Shown here in pieces: positions 32,736-40,921 of a stretch of 60,438 bases of DNA. The DNA is taken from assembly GCA_002725175.2 (NCBI GenBank), contig PBQX02000004.1, positions 1-60,438 of the forward strand. Reading direction: 5' to 3'. The stretch's first letter is position 1, and each line of letters opens with the position of its first letter. A program made the translations under genes and the position numbers. This stretch comes from CACKLF01 sp002725175 (GTDB taxonomy: Bacteria > Pseudomonadota > Alphaproteobacteria > Rhodobacterales > Rhodobacteraceae). The notes under the pieces are model-generated. The model was not told the DNA's origin. It saw only the letters and a list, made by a program, of their open reading frames with translations, and searched no databases.

Positions 32736-34766
32736 TTAGCTAGTATAAGAATTCATAGTAAGTAGCTCATATTTTGCTACAGTATCTTTATTTTGATTTT
32801 CAAGCTTAACTGACCAGCCTACCTCGCCGTATGTCTCAGTGCGCCGCTTTTTCTTCCTTACACTTAGTTGGACCTTTATTTTGTCACCAGGGGAAACTGG
32901 TTTCTCGAAAGAGAGATTTTTTAAACCTGTATTTGCTAAAACTGGACCTGGATCCGGATCAACAAAAAGACCAGCGGCAAAACTTACTAGTAAGTAACCG
33001 TGAGCTACTCTTCCAGGGAAAAAGGGATTGAGCTTTGCAGCATTTTCGTCCATATGAGCATAAAATTTGTCTCCGGTGAATTCTGCAAAATGTTCAACAT
33101 CCTCTAAAGTTATTTCTCTTGATTCAGAAATTATAGTGTCTCCTATCATGAGAGTGTTAAAGTTCTTCTTAAAGGGGTGTATTCCGGGATCTAACGTATT
33201 GCTTCCTTCAATCCAGGTATTGGTAATTTTACTTAAGGAATTCGGACTACTTTGAATAGCGGTCCTCTGCATGTAATTGGTTACTCCTCTTATCCCGCCT
33301 AATTCTTCGCTATTCCCAGCTCTACCTGGTCCGCCGTGTTTCATATGAGGGAGTGGAGAACCGTGACCTGTGCTTTCATCCATAGATTCTCTATTATTTA
33401 TATATATTCTTCCATTATAGGGTGCCAATTTTAGCGAAAGATTCTTAATTGTATTTAGGTCATTGGAAAAAATGGAAGATACCAGGGAACCTCCTCCTTT
33501 AACTACAAGGTTGGCAACCTCTTCATTGCTTTTATATCCCATGATTGTGGCCGAAGGTCCAAATACCTCTAATTCATGAACATTTTCCGCATTGTTAGGA
33601 TTAGAGCAATATAAAAGCATTGGCTCCATGTAAGCGGTACCAGCATGCTGATTATCTTTTTCTAAATTAGACTTTCCAGTTATTATATCACATTCTTCTA
33701 AAATTTCGGAGATTTTCGATATCACATCATTTTTCTGATCTAATGAAACTATCGGACCCATGTCAGTATTAGACTTTCGAGGATCATCGACTTTTTGAGA
33801 TTCTAAATTTTCTTTAAGGGCTTCCATAGTTGCTTTAAGTTTATTTTCTGGAACAAAGATTTTCCTTATTGCTGTGCACTTTTGCCCAGCCTTAGAAGTG
33901 ATTTCATTTACAACCTCTTTCAAAAATACATCCCACTCCAAATCACCTATCTCAACATCTTCCCCCATGATACACGCATTTAAACTATCCTGCTCAGAAA
34001 TAAACTTTACCGAATTTTTAATTAAGTTAGGGTTGGAACGGATCCTAAATCCTGTCTCTGAAGATCCAGTAAAGCTTACAATATCTTGACCAATAAGTTT
34101 ATCCAGAAGGTCATTTGTTCGACCTGGAATAAATTGTAGCGCTCCCTCTGGCAATAGGTTGCTTTCGGAAATTATCTTCATGCACTCTTGTGCTAAGAAC
34201 GATGTGCTGGCTGAAGGTTTAACTATTGTTGGCACTCCGGCTAGAATACTGGAACTTAATTTTTCTAACATTCCCCAGATTGGAAAATTAAAGGCATTAA
34301 TATGCACGGCTACACCCTGTAATGGAGAGAAGATGTGTTGACCCAAAAAAGTACCTTTCCGGGAAATAATCTCTACATCTCCATCGAGGTGTATAAAACT
34401 TTCGTCCATTTCTTTTCTGGCCTTTGATGCCATTACCAAAAGAGTTCCTATCCCTCCATCTATATCAAGATAGCTATCCTTTAACGTAGCTCCTGTGTGG
34501 TAAGATAATGAATAAAGCTTTTCTTTAGCATCATTTAATAACAAGCCGATGCTTTTAAGGATTTTGGCTCTGTCATGGAAATTTAATTTCTGTAGATTCC
34601 TAATTCCTACATTCCTTGAAAATTTAAGAATGTCTTCAGAAGGAATATTATGTTCAGTTACATTAGATAATTTGGATCCATCAATTGGTGACTTAAACTG
34701 CTGTCCGGGGATATGGTATTTTTGCCATGAGCCTAATAAAAAACTGGTTACTGAAATTTCTGACAT
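32736..34766 (-). CDS. paaZ: Bifunctional oxepin-CoA hydrolase / 3-oxo-5,6-dehydrosuberyl-CoA semialdehyde dehydrogenase
   Basis: A 676-residue fusion. Residues 1 to about 530 form an aldehyde dehydrogenase (INAFNFPIWGML; FTGSSETGFR; catalytic Glu258 in ISEQD and Cys297 in GQKCTAI). The C-terminal 130 residues are a MaoC-like hotdog hydratase (AEFTGDKFYAHMDENAAK; FPGRVAHGYLLVS), which opens the oxepin ring. This is the complete PaaZ architecture, with both active sites intact. It avoids release of the reactive semialdehyde. ATG at 34766, divergent from paaG across 109 bp; paaX follows on the same strand. Confidence 0.96.
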   Translation of the reverse strand: MSEISVTSFLLGSWQKYHIPGQQFKSPIDGSKLSNVTEHNIPSEDILKFSRNVGIRNLQKLNFHDRAKILKSIGLLLNDAKEKLYSLSYHTGATLKDSYLDIDGGIGTLLVMASKARKEMDESFIHLDGDVEIISRKGTFLGQHIFSPLQGVAVHINAFNFPIWGMLEKLSSSILAGVPTIVKPSASTSFLAQECMKIISESNLLPEGALQFIPGRTNDLLDKLIGQDIVSFTGSSETGFRIRSNPNLIKNSVKFISEQDSLNACIMGEDVEIGDLEWDVFLKEVVNEITSKAGQKCTAIRKIFVPENKLKATMEALKENLESQKVDDPRKSNTDMGPIVSLDQKNDVISKISEILEECDIITGKSNLEKDNQHAGTAYMEPMLLYCSNPNNAENVHELEVFGPSATIMGYKSNEEVANLVVKGGGSLVSSIFSNDLNTIKNLSLKLAPYNGRIYINNRESMDESTGHGSPLPHMKHGGPGRAGNSEELGGIRGVTNYMQRTAIQSSPNSLSKITNTWIEGSNTLDPGIHPFKKNFNTLMIGDTIISESREITLEDVEHFAEFTGDKFYAHMDENAAKLNPFFPGRVAHGYLLVSFAAGLFVDPDPGPVLANTGLKNLSFEKPVSPGDKIKVQLSVRKKKRRTETYGEVGWSVKLENQNKDTVAKYELLTMNSYTS

Positions 34767-34875
34767 GCTTTACTATTCTAATATTATTGGTTTAATTAAT
34801 GGAACAATTTTATATAACAAAAATTATTTGATTTGCAAAATTTTGTAATGTAATTGTAAGGACGGGAGATAAAGT
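34767..34875. promoter_or_regulatory. Divergent paaZ/paaG promoter region
   Basis: This 109-bp AT-rich region separates the start codons of paaZ (minus) and paaG (plus). It contains the palindrome CAAAATTTTG (34836-34845) and TTTTGTAATGTA (34841-34852), the latter matching the element upstream of paaA at an equal distance to the start codon. GGGAG at 34864-34868 is the paaG ribosome-binding site. A PaaX operator here is likely by analogy but not proven. Confidence 0.45.
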
Positions 34876-35664
34876 TTGGATAATTTAGTTTTAGTAGATA
34901 AAAGTGAGAATTGGGCAAAAGTTACTCTTAATAGACCTGAAAGACTTAATTCTTTTACTGATGAACTCCATCTTCAATTGATGACTTCTCTCAAGTCTCT
35001 AAGAGAAGAAGCTAACATTAGAGCTGTACTATTGACCGGTGCTGGTAGAGGTTTTTGTGCAGGTCAAGATTTATCAAAACGCGATCCGTCTTCTATGGTC
35101 GAAAAGCCAAATCTTAGTAAGACTTTAAAGGAACAATTCAATCCCTTGGTTTCCTTTATTAAAGAAATAGAAATTCCAGTAGTTTGTGCTGTTAATGGTG
35201 TTGCTGCAGGAGCGGGGGTAAGCTTAGCCTTATCATGCGATATAGTATTGGCAAGTGATGATGCTAAATTTATTCAGTCTTTTGCAAATGTTGGGCTAAT
35301 ACCGGATGCCGGAGGAACTTGGAGCCTTTCAAAATTAATAGGTAATGCTAGAGCAAAGGGACTGGCTTTGACAGGAGAACCGATAGGGGCAGAGAAGGCA
35401 GAGGAATGGGGAATGATATGGAAAGTTTATCCGCAAGCTGAACTTATGAATGAAGCAAAGAAATTGACCCAAAAATTAGCTTCTGGACCAACTTTCGGTT
35501 TTAGTAAAATTAAACAGGCCTTAAATGTTGCTGAAACAAATTCGTTTGCTGAACAACTCAATCTTGAAGCAAAATTTCAAGAAGAGTGTGGTCTTTCTGA
35601 TGATTATGCCGAAGGCGTGAGCGCTTTCTTGGAAAAAAGGCAAGCTAACTTTAAAGGAAAGTAA
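34876..35664 (+). CDS. paaG: Crotonase-family ring 1,2-epoxyphenylacetyl-CoA isomerase PaaG
   Basis: A 262-residue crotonase-fold enzyme that converts the epoxide into oxepin-CoA and can also shift double bonds of later intermediates. Conserved elements are AVLLTGAGRGFCAGQDLSKRD, GVAAGAGVSLALSCDI (oxyanion hole) and NVGLIPDAGGTWSL, where the Asp is the single acidic catalytic residue expected in PaaG. The start is TTG at 34876, preceded by GGGAG; no ATG precedes the conserved domain. It leads the plus-strand paaG-I-J-K operon, divergent from paaZ. Confidence 0.93.
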   Translation: MDNLVLVDKSENWAKVTLNRPERLNSFTDELHLQLMTSLKSLREEANIRAVLLTGAGRGFCAGQDLSKRDPSSMVEKPNLSKTLKEQFNPLVSFIKEIEIPVVCAVNGVAAGAGVSLALSCDIVLASDDAKFIQSFANVGLIPDAGGTWSLSKLIGNARAKGLALTGEPIGAEKAEEWGMIWKVYPQAELMNEAKKLTQKLASGPTFGFSKIKQALNVAETNSFAEQLNLEAKFQEECGLSDDYAEGVSAFLEKRQANFKGK

Positions 35665-35670
35665 CAGAAA

Positions 35671-36105
35671 ATGTTACCACTGGAAATAGCACAAAAATGT
35701 GCAGAAATTATGTGGGAAAATGATCAGGCTTCAAAGGGTTTAGGAATGAAGTTGGAGAAGGTTTGTCCGGGAAAAGCAGAAGTTAGCCTTGTTATCGAAG
35801 ATAAGCATTTAAATGGGCATGGAATTTGTCATGGCGGGTTTATTTTTACATTAGCGGATAGTGCNTTTGCNTTTGCTTGTAATACTTACAACCAATCAAC
35901 TGTAGCCCAAAANAANACGATAACTTTTTTATTGCCAGCTCATAAAGGTCAAAGACTTATGGCAAAAGCTACTGAAATAAACAGATCAGGTAGGTCNGGA
36001 ATTTATGACGTTTCTGTAATTAACGAAAAAAATGAAGCTGTTGCAGAGTTTAGNGGNCATTCGCGAACAATAAGTGGTCAGCACTTTNAGGAGAAAACAA
36101 AGTGA
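35671..36105 (+). CDS. paaI: Phenylacetyl/hydroxyphenyl-acetyl-CoA thioesterase PaaI
   Basis: A 144-residue hotdog thioesterase. The motif LNGHGICHGGFIFTLADS is the PaaI signature (HGG followed by the catalytic Asp region), and ARTISGQHF-like ends are normal. PaaI clears dead-end CoA esters so that CoA is not trapped. The ATG at 35671 is six bases after paaG. Its end overlaps the GTG start of paaJ in GTGA. N bases first reappear here after a 12-kb stretch without any. Confidence 0.92.
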   Translation: MLPLEIAQKCAEIMWENDQASKGLGMKLEKVCPGKAEVSLVIEDKHLNGHGICHGGFIFTLADSXFXFACNTYNQSTVAQXXTITFLLPAHKGQRLMAKATEINRSGRXGIYDVSVINEKNEAVAEFXXHSRTISGQHFXEKTK

Positions 36106-37301
36106 GTGAGGNATATATTTGTAGAGGGGCGCGTACACCGATTGGAAGGTTTGGAGGTGTTTTGTCCTCGGTGAGACCAGACGATCTGTTGGCTTCAACG
36201 ATTAGAGCAGCAACAGAGCATAGTGGAAAGTTAGAACTTTCTGATATTGATGATGTGATAATTGGGTGTGCAAATCAAGCTGGAGAGGATAATAGAAATA
36301 TTGCTAGGATGGCNCTCCTAATTTCCGGTTTGCCACCTGATGTTCCAGCTATAACTATTAATCGGTTATGTGGTTCTGGGCTGAATGCAATTGGGATGGC
36401 AGCAAGTAGTATTAGGAGTGGNGAGGCAGAAATTATTTTAGCGGGAGGTGTTGAGAGTATGAGCAGGGCTCCGTTAGTTTTGCCGAAACCGGAGACTGCG
36501 TTTTCTCGTAAAGCAGAAATTTTTGATACTACTATTGGTTGGAGGTTTATTAATCCAATAATTAAAAACCTTTATGGGATTGATAGCATGCCAGAAACAG
36601 CAGAAAATGTGGCTGAGGACTTTNCAATTTCTCGAGAGGATCAAGATCTTTTTGCATTTAGGTCTCAAGAAAAGGCNGCATTGGCTATTGGGTCAGGACG
36701 GCTGGNGCATGAAATTATTCCGATTAATTTAGGTGGAAAGTCGCCAGAAGTTATTTCTAAGGATGAACATCCTAGGAAAGCAGATTTAGAAAAATTAGGA
36801 CAATTATNAACCCCATTTAAAAAAGATGGAACAGTAACAGCCGGGAATGCATCGGGAGTAAATGATGGAGCAGCAGCTCTAATCATTGCCTCTAGGAATG
36901 CAGTAGAAAAATATCAGCTTGAGCCTTTTGCAAAGATTCTAGGCATGGCTACCGCTGGTGTTGAGCCAAGAATAATGGGCATTGGTCCAGTNCCAGCAAC
37001 AAAAAAATTACTCGAGCGCCTGAGTTTAANAATTTCAGATTTTGACATTATAGAGATTAATGAGGCCTTTGCAGCCCAAAGTCTTGCTGTAATGAGGCNN
37101 CTTGGACTTAAGGATAATTCAGATTTTGTTAATCCAAATGGTGGAGCGATAGCGTTGGGGCATCCTCTCGGAATGTCTGGAGCTAGGTTGGCTCTCACCT
37201 CTGCTTTGGAGNTAAAATTATCTGGTCTTAATAGAGCACTGTGCACTATGTGNATTGGAGTTGGGCAGGGAATTTCACTTGCAATAGAAAAGGTAAATTA
37301 G
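36102..37301 (+). CDS. paaJ: 3-oxoadipyl-CoA / 3-oxo-5,6-dehydrosuberyl-CoA thiolase PaaJ
   Basis: A 399-residue thiolase that releases acetyl-CoA (and succinyl-CoA in the last step) from pathway intermediates. Catalytic features: the nucleophile Cys in NRLCGSGLNAIG (about residue 90), the His in NPNGGAIALGHPLGMSGAR (about 355) and the C-terminal CTM-IGVGQG Cys. SRAPLV and ETAENVAEDF are PaaJ/PcaF-like. The GTG start at 36102 overlaps the paaI stop (GTGA). The context separates it from the general thiolase at 42681. Confidence 0.93.
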   Translation: MSEXYICRGARTPIGRFGGVLSSVRPDDLLASTIRAATEHSGKLELSDIDDVIIGCANQAGEDNRNIARMXLLISGLPPDVPAITINRLCGSGLNAIGMAASSIRSXEAEIILAGGVESMSRAPLVLPKPETAFSRKAEIFDTTIGWRFINPIIKNLYGIDSMPETAENVAEDFXISREDQDLFAFRSQEKXALAIGSGRLXHEIIPINLGGKSPEVISKDEHPRKADLEKLGQLXTPFKKDGTVTAGNASGVNDGAAALIIASRNAVEKYQLEPFAKILGMATAGVEPRIMGIGPXPATKKLLERLSLXISDFDIIEINEAFAAQSLAVMRXLGLKDNSDFVNPNGGAIALGHPLGMSGARLALTSALEXKLSGLNRALCTMXIGVGQGISLAIEKVN

Positions 37302-37308
37302 AGTAATT

Positions 37309-38613
37309 ATGAAGGATTTATCACCTAAGAAGAATGAGTTGGAGCCTATAGAGATTGCATCTATTGATGAGATAAGAAATCTTCAATTAGAGCGTATGAA
37401 ATGGTCGCTAAATCATGCATATAATAACGTGCCGTTTTATCAAGCCCATTTTGATAATTTGGGTGTTCATCCCGAGGATTTACGTAGTTTATCGGATCTC
37501 TCTAAATTTCCTTTTACTATTAAATCAGATTTAAGGGCAAATTATCCATTTAAAATGTTTGCTGTTGAAAGGGATAAGATTTCTAGGATCCATGCCTCTT
37601 CAGGAACTACTGGCCAACCTACTGTCGTTGGTTACACGGATAATGATCTCGATATTTGGGCCCAAGTTGTAGCTAGGTGTTTAAGGGCAAGTGGAGTTAG
37701 AAAGGGGGATATCTTACATAATGCNTACGGTTACGGCCTTTTTACGGGAGGCCTTGGTATTCATTANGGATGTGAAAAACTTGGTTGTACGGTTGTTCCT
37801 GTTTCGGGAGGTGCTACCGCCAGNCAGGTTAAACTTATTGAAGATTTTAAGCCAAAGGCNATTACAGTTACNCCTTCATATATGCTTTCAATTTTGGATG
37901 AATTTCGCAATCAAGGGATATGTCCAGATAAGAGTTCCTTGGATGTAGGAATTTTTGGAGCTGAACCTTGGACTAATTCCATGAGGCAGGAGATAGAAGA
38001 ATCTTTTGATATGCACGCAGTGGATATCTATGGATTATCTGAAGTTATTGGGCCTGGTGTTGCAAATGAATGTGTTGAATCAAAAGATGGACTTCATATT
38101 TGGGAGGATCACTTTTACCCAGAGATTATTAACCCTCATACTGGAGAAGTTGTGGCCGACGGTGAAAGCGGAGAGTTAGTTTTTACGTCTTTGACCAAAG
38201 AGGCATTCCCAATAATAAGATATAGAACTCGAGATTTGACAAGATTGTTGCCAGGAACTGCCAGGACAATGAGACGGATGGAAAAGATTACCGGTAGGTC
38301 AGATGATTTAATTATAATTAGAGGTGTTAATATTTTTCCAACTCAGGTAGAGGAAAAGATATTGGAAGTTAAGGAGTTGGCACCCCACTTTCAAATAGAG
38401 CTTTCNAGAAAAGAGAGGCTCGACGAAATGCTTATAAGTGTTGAGCTATCAAAGCTGGGAGAGGTTGCTAAAATTCAGGAATACCAACGAATTTTATCAG
38501 AAAATATCAAAAAATCCCTTGGGGTGAGTGTAAAAGTTCATATCAGTGAAGAAGGGTCTGTCGCAAGATCAGAAGGTAAAGCTGTAAGGGTGGTAGATAA
38601 AAGAAATTTATAG
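37309..38613 (+). CDS. paaK: Phenylacetate-CoA ligase PaaK
   Basis: A 434-residue AMP-forming ligase that starts the pathway by making phenylacetyl-CoA. Motifs: P-loop HASSGTTGQPTVVGYT (about residues 96-111), DIYGLSEVIGPG adenylation motif (about 243), RTRDLTRLLPG, and a C-terminal domain with GRSDDLIIIRGVNIFPTQVEE and RSEGKAVRV containing the Lys region. Length is standard for PaaK. ATG at 37309, seven bases after the paaJ stop. It is the last gene of the plus-strand operon and is followed by a strong terminator at 38743. Confidence 0.96.
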   Translation: MKDLSPKKNELEPIEIASIDEIRNLQLERMKWSLNHAYNNVPFYQAHFDNLGVHPEDLRSLSDLSKFPFTIKSDLRANYPFKMFAVERDKISRIHASSGTTGQPTVVGYTDNDLDIWAQVVARCLRASGVRKGDILHNXYGYGLFTGGLGIHXGCEKLGCTVVPVSGGATAXQVKLIEDFKPKXITVXPSYMLSILDEFRNQGICPDKSSLDVGIFGAEPWTNSMRQEIEESFDMHAVDIYGLSEVIGPGVANECVESKDGLHIWEDHFYPEIINPHTGEVVADGESGELVFTSLTKEAFPIIRYRTRDLTRLLPGTARTMRRMEKITGRSDDLIIIRGVNIFPTQVEEKILEVKELAPHFQIELXRKERLDEMLISVELSKLGEVAKIQEYQRILSENIKKSLGVSVKVHISEEGSVARSEGKAVRVVDKRNL

Positions 38614-38711
38614 AATTTTGCTTTGCGATTTATTGTAGCTATGCATTTCTGAGATAGCGGCTATGACAAAAAAAATATTGAATATACAAAGTGAATTAAT
38701 TAATTTAACGA

Positions 38712-38727
38712 CATGCTCTTCGAGCAT
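38712..38727. other. Short hairpin upstream of the paaK terminator
   Basis: ATGCTCTTCGAGCAT forms a six-base-pair stem with a three-base loop, or five with a five-base loop. It is not followed by a T tract on either strand. It may be an mRNA 3' stability element for paaGIJK or chance. It resembles the neighbouring UUCG terminator. Confidence 0.35.
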
Positions 38728-38734
38728 ATCCTCC

Positions 38735-39361
38735 CTAGACTTGAGCCACTTCGGTGGCTCTTTTTTCTATCTCGCTCTCAACTTCTTCTAGTCGGTCCTT
38801 ACCAAAAAATATTTCATTTTCAACAAAGAATGTTGGCGACCCAAAGACGCCTTTTTCTACCGCTTCAGAAGTTTTGTCTATAAGCATTTCTTTTGTTTCC
38901 TTGTTTTGAATTCCGTGAATTATTTCCTCACTGGGAAGGTTGTACTCTTTTANCACCGTTTCGAATACAANNAGGNCATCGAGTTTTTTCGGTTTTTCCC
39001 ACATGCTTTGATATATGCACTTGATATAAGNGTGGTAGTATGGCTTCTCTTTTGCAAACGTCGCCCCCCGCATTAAAGCTAACGTNTTAATTGGGAAATC
39101 AGGATTAAACTTGTAATTATTAATCTCATTCTTTTTAAGAAATCTATTAGTTTCTATTTCTGCATATTCGCTTTTATTTTTTANTCCTGTTAAGCTTTCT
39201 GCNGGTGACTTGTTTCCGGTCAATTTAAAGACACCTCCTAATAAAATCGGAATATAATCAAACTTAACTTTTTTTCTTTGCTCAATTTTCGGAATAACCA
39301 AATGACTGAGGTAGGAATTAGGGCTACCAAAGTCAAAATAAAATTCAATCTTCATTACCAT
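38735..39361 (-). CDS. DsbA-fold 2-hydroxychromene-2-carboxylate isomerase / kappa-GST-like protein
   Basis: A 208-residue protein. The start IEFYFDFGSPNSYLS is the hallmark of the HCCA isomerase/kappa-class GST family; Ser in SPNSY binds the glutathione thiol in known members. Later elements ALMRGATF and GVFGSPTFFVENEIFFGKDRL are also family-typical. HCCA isomerases use glutathione in naphthalene-like degradation, but homologues are widespread in acyl-CoA metabolism, so I do not assign the substrate. Start either ATG at 39361 or ATG at 39355; the second touches the SDR stop (TAATG) and is favoured. Its 3' end contains the paaK terminator. Confidence 0.83.
   Translation of the reverse strand: MVMKIEFYFDFGSPNSYLSHLVIPKIEQRKKVKFDYIPILLGGVFKLTGNKSXAESLTGXKNKSEYAEIETNRFLKKNEINNYKFNPDFPIXTLALMRGATFAKEKPYYHXYIKCIYQSMWEKPKKLDXXXVFETVXKEYNLPSEEIIHGIQNKETKEMLIDKTSEAVEKGVFGSPTFFVENEIFFGKDRLEEVESEIEKRATEVAQV
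38743..38766 (+). terminator. UUCG-tetraloop terminator after paaK, embedded in the convergent gene
   Basis: GAGCCAC-TTCG-GTGGCTC is a perfect 7-bp stem closed by the very stable C(UUCG)G tetraloop, followed by six T. It is correctly oriented to end paaGIJK transcription. It lies entirely within the last codons of the minus-strand gene ending at 38735. Confidence 0.85.
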
Positions 39362-40095
39362 TTTTCTCCAAAAGGTCTTAAATCAATTTCATGTGTCCAG
39401 CCATCTTTAGTTTGATGAAAAAGNTTCCAGTAGGTCTCCGCGATTGAGGATGGTTTCATTAAAGTATCTTCTGGTAAGGTATCTGGATCTGTTCCCTTNT
39501 TAATAAATAATTGCCGCACGAATGCTGTGTTCACAGCAGCNTCAACAATTAAATGAGCCACATGAATATTTAGCGGCCCCAATTCGCGGGCCATCGACTG
39601 GGATAAAGCTCTTAGTCCAAATTTGCCACTAGCAAATGCTGAGTATCCAGAGCTTCCACGCATTGATGCAGTAGCTCCCGTAAAAAAAATTGATCCTTTC
39701 TTTCTGGGTATCATATATTTTGCAGCTTCCCTGCCTGTCAAAAANCCAGCAAAACAAGATATCTCCCAAACCTTCCTAAATACCCTAGAAGTGGTTTCAG
39801 AAATCGGGAAATAGACGTTTCCACCAGGGTTAAATACTACCAAATCAAGGGGTCCGATATTTTGTTCTATCTCCTTGAATACTTTTTCTGTNACGTCCTC
39901 TTTTCTGGCATCAAATTCAAAAGGAATAGCGTCTCCCCCATTTTCTTTGATTTCATTTACAAGAGGAGTCAATTTGTCAAAATTTCTTCGNCCGACNCAA
40001 ACTTTGAACCCTCCATAGGCAAAACGTTTGGCAACTGCAGCTCCAATATAATCTCCGGCGCCTACAATAAATGCTACAGGTTTTTTTCTGGGCAA
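39355..40095 (-). CDS. Short-chain dehydrogenase-like protein with Phe replacing the catalytic Tyr
   Basis: A 246-residue Rossmann-fold protein of the SDR superfamily. The N-terminal cofactor loop is VGAGDYIGAAVA (G-x-G-x-x-I-G). The NAG-like motif is NPGGN; a Ser/Thr site is present in FTGATASMRG. The canonical Y-x-x-x-K is F-A-S-G-K, so the catalytic Tyr four residues before Lys is Phe, although a Tyr occurs three residues earlier. Either the latter shifts in to serve, or this is a non-canonical or non-redox SDR. TTG start at 40095. Operon: GST, enoyl-CoA hydratase, this gene, HCCA-isomerase-like gene. Confidence 0.85.
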   Translation of the reverse strand: MPRKKPVAFIVGAGDYIGAAVAKRFAYGGFKVXVXRRNFDKLTPLVNEIKENGGDAIPFEFDARKEDXTEKVFKEIEQNIGPLDLVVFNPGGNVYFPISETTSRVFRKVWEISCFAXFLTGREAAKYMIPRKKGSIFFTGATASMRGSSGYSAFASGKFGLRALSQSMARELGPLNIHVAHLIVXAAVNTAFVRQLFIXKGTDPDTLPEDTLMKPSSIAETYWXLFHQTKDGWTHEIDLRPFGEKW

Positions 40096-40099
40096 ACTT

Positions 40100-40915
40100 T
40101 TATCCTTTTTGTCTTTTTCTTAGATTAATAAATTCTCTTACTGCATGTTTATGNTCTTCACTATTGATGGCTCGAATTGTGTCAATAGCTTCAATTTTAA
40201 GTGTTTCTTCAAGGCTNGACTGCATACTGTGATTAATATTTTTCTTCATGTTGAAAATTGCAGTGGGAGGAGCATCCGCAATCATTCTAGCTAACATAAA
40301 TGTTGAATTTTCCAGTTCCGCCTCAGAAGTTATGTCCGTAATAATTCCCAAATCCAAAGCNNTTTGTGCAGCAATTTTTTCAGAAGAAAAATAAAACTTT
40401 TTTGCTAGAGTTGGGCCTACAAGCTTTGTTAAAAGCCAAGTACCACCATAATCACCTGGGAGGCCAACGTTCCTGTAGCTGGTAGAAAAAAAGGCNGTAT
40501 CGCTTGCAATTCTTAAATCGCATGCTAGGGCAATACAAAATCCTGCTCCCGCAGCGGGTCCAGAAATCATAGCAATTGTTGGCTTTTTAAGGTTAAACAA
40601 TCTGAGGGTTAATTCATTTTGCTTCCTTGTAAGTTCACTAATCTGATCATCTATAGAGAGTTCAATTTTTGTATCACTACTCATATCCTTTATATCTCCA
40701 CCTGCACAGAAAGCTCTGCCAGAACCCGTGATTATAATAACTTTCACCGTTTGATCATCTTCTAGGATGGAAAGTATATTTCTTAAGGCAGGAGTAATTT
40801 TGTCTCCTAGCGCATTTCTTTTTTCTGGACGATTAAGTGTAACCAACGCAATTTTTTCACGTATCTCGCATAGCAATTGATCGGTTCCAGTATTAAGCTT
40901 TGTCAATTTAACCAC
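40100..40915 (-). CDS. Enoyl-CoA hydratase/isomerase family protein
   Basis: A 271-residue crotonase-fold enzyme. Elements are TLNRPEKRNALGDKI, IITGSGRAFCAGGDIKDMS (oxyanion hole), GPAAGAGFCIALACDL and NVGLPGDYGGTWLLTKLVG. The Asp in GDYGG fits a PaaG-type isomerase or single-acid hydratase rather than a classic two-Glu hydratase. GTG start at 40915 (no ATG before the domain). Six bases after the GST stop. It could supply a PaaF-like hydratase function, which is otherwise missing, but the acidic-residue pattern does not clearly support that. Confidence 0.9.
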   Translation of the reverse strand: MVKLTKLNTGTDQLLCEIREKIALVTLNRPEKRNALGDKITPALRNILSILEDDQTVKVIIITGSGRAFCAGGDIKDMSSDTKIELSIDDQISELTRKQNELTLRLFNLKKPTIAMISGPAAGAGFCIALACDLRIASDXAFFSTSYRNVGLPGDYGGTWLLTKLVGPTLAKKFYFSSEKIAAQXALDLGIITDITSEAELENSTFMLARMIADAPPTAIFNMKKNINHSMQXSLEETLKIEAIDTIRAINSEXHKHAVREFINLRKRQKG

Positions 40916-40921
40916 ATCAAT

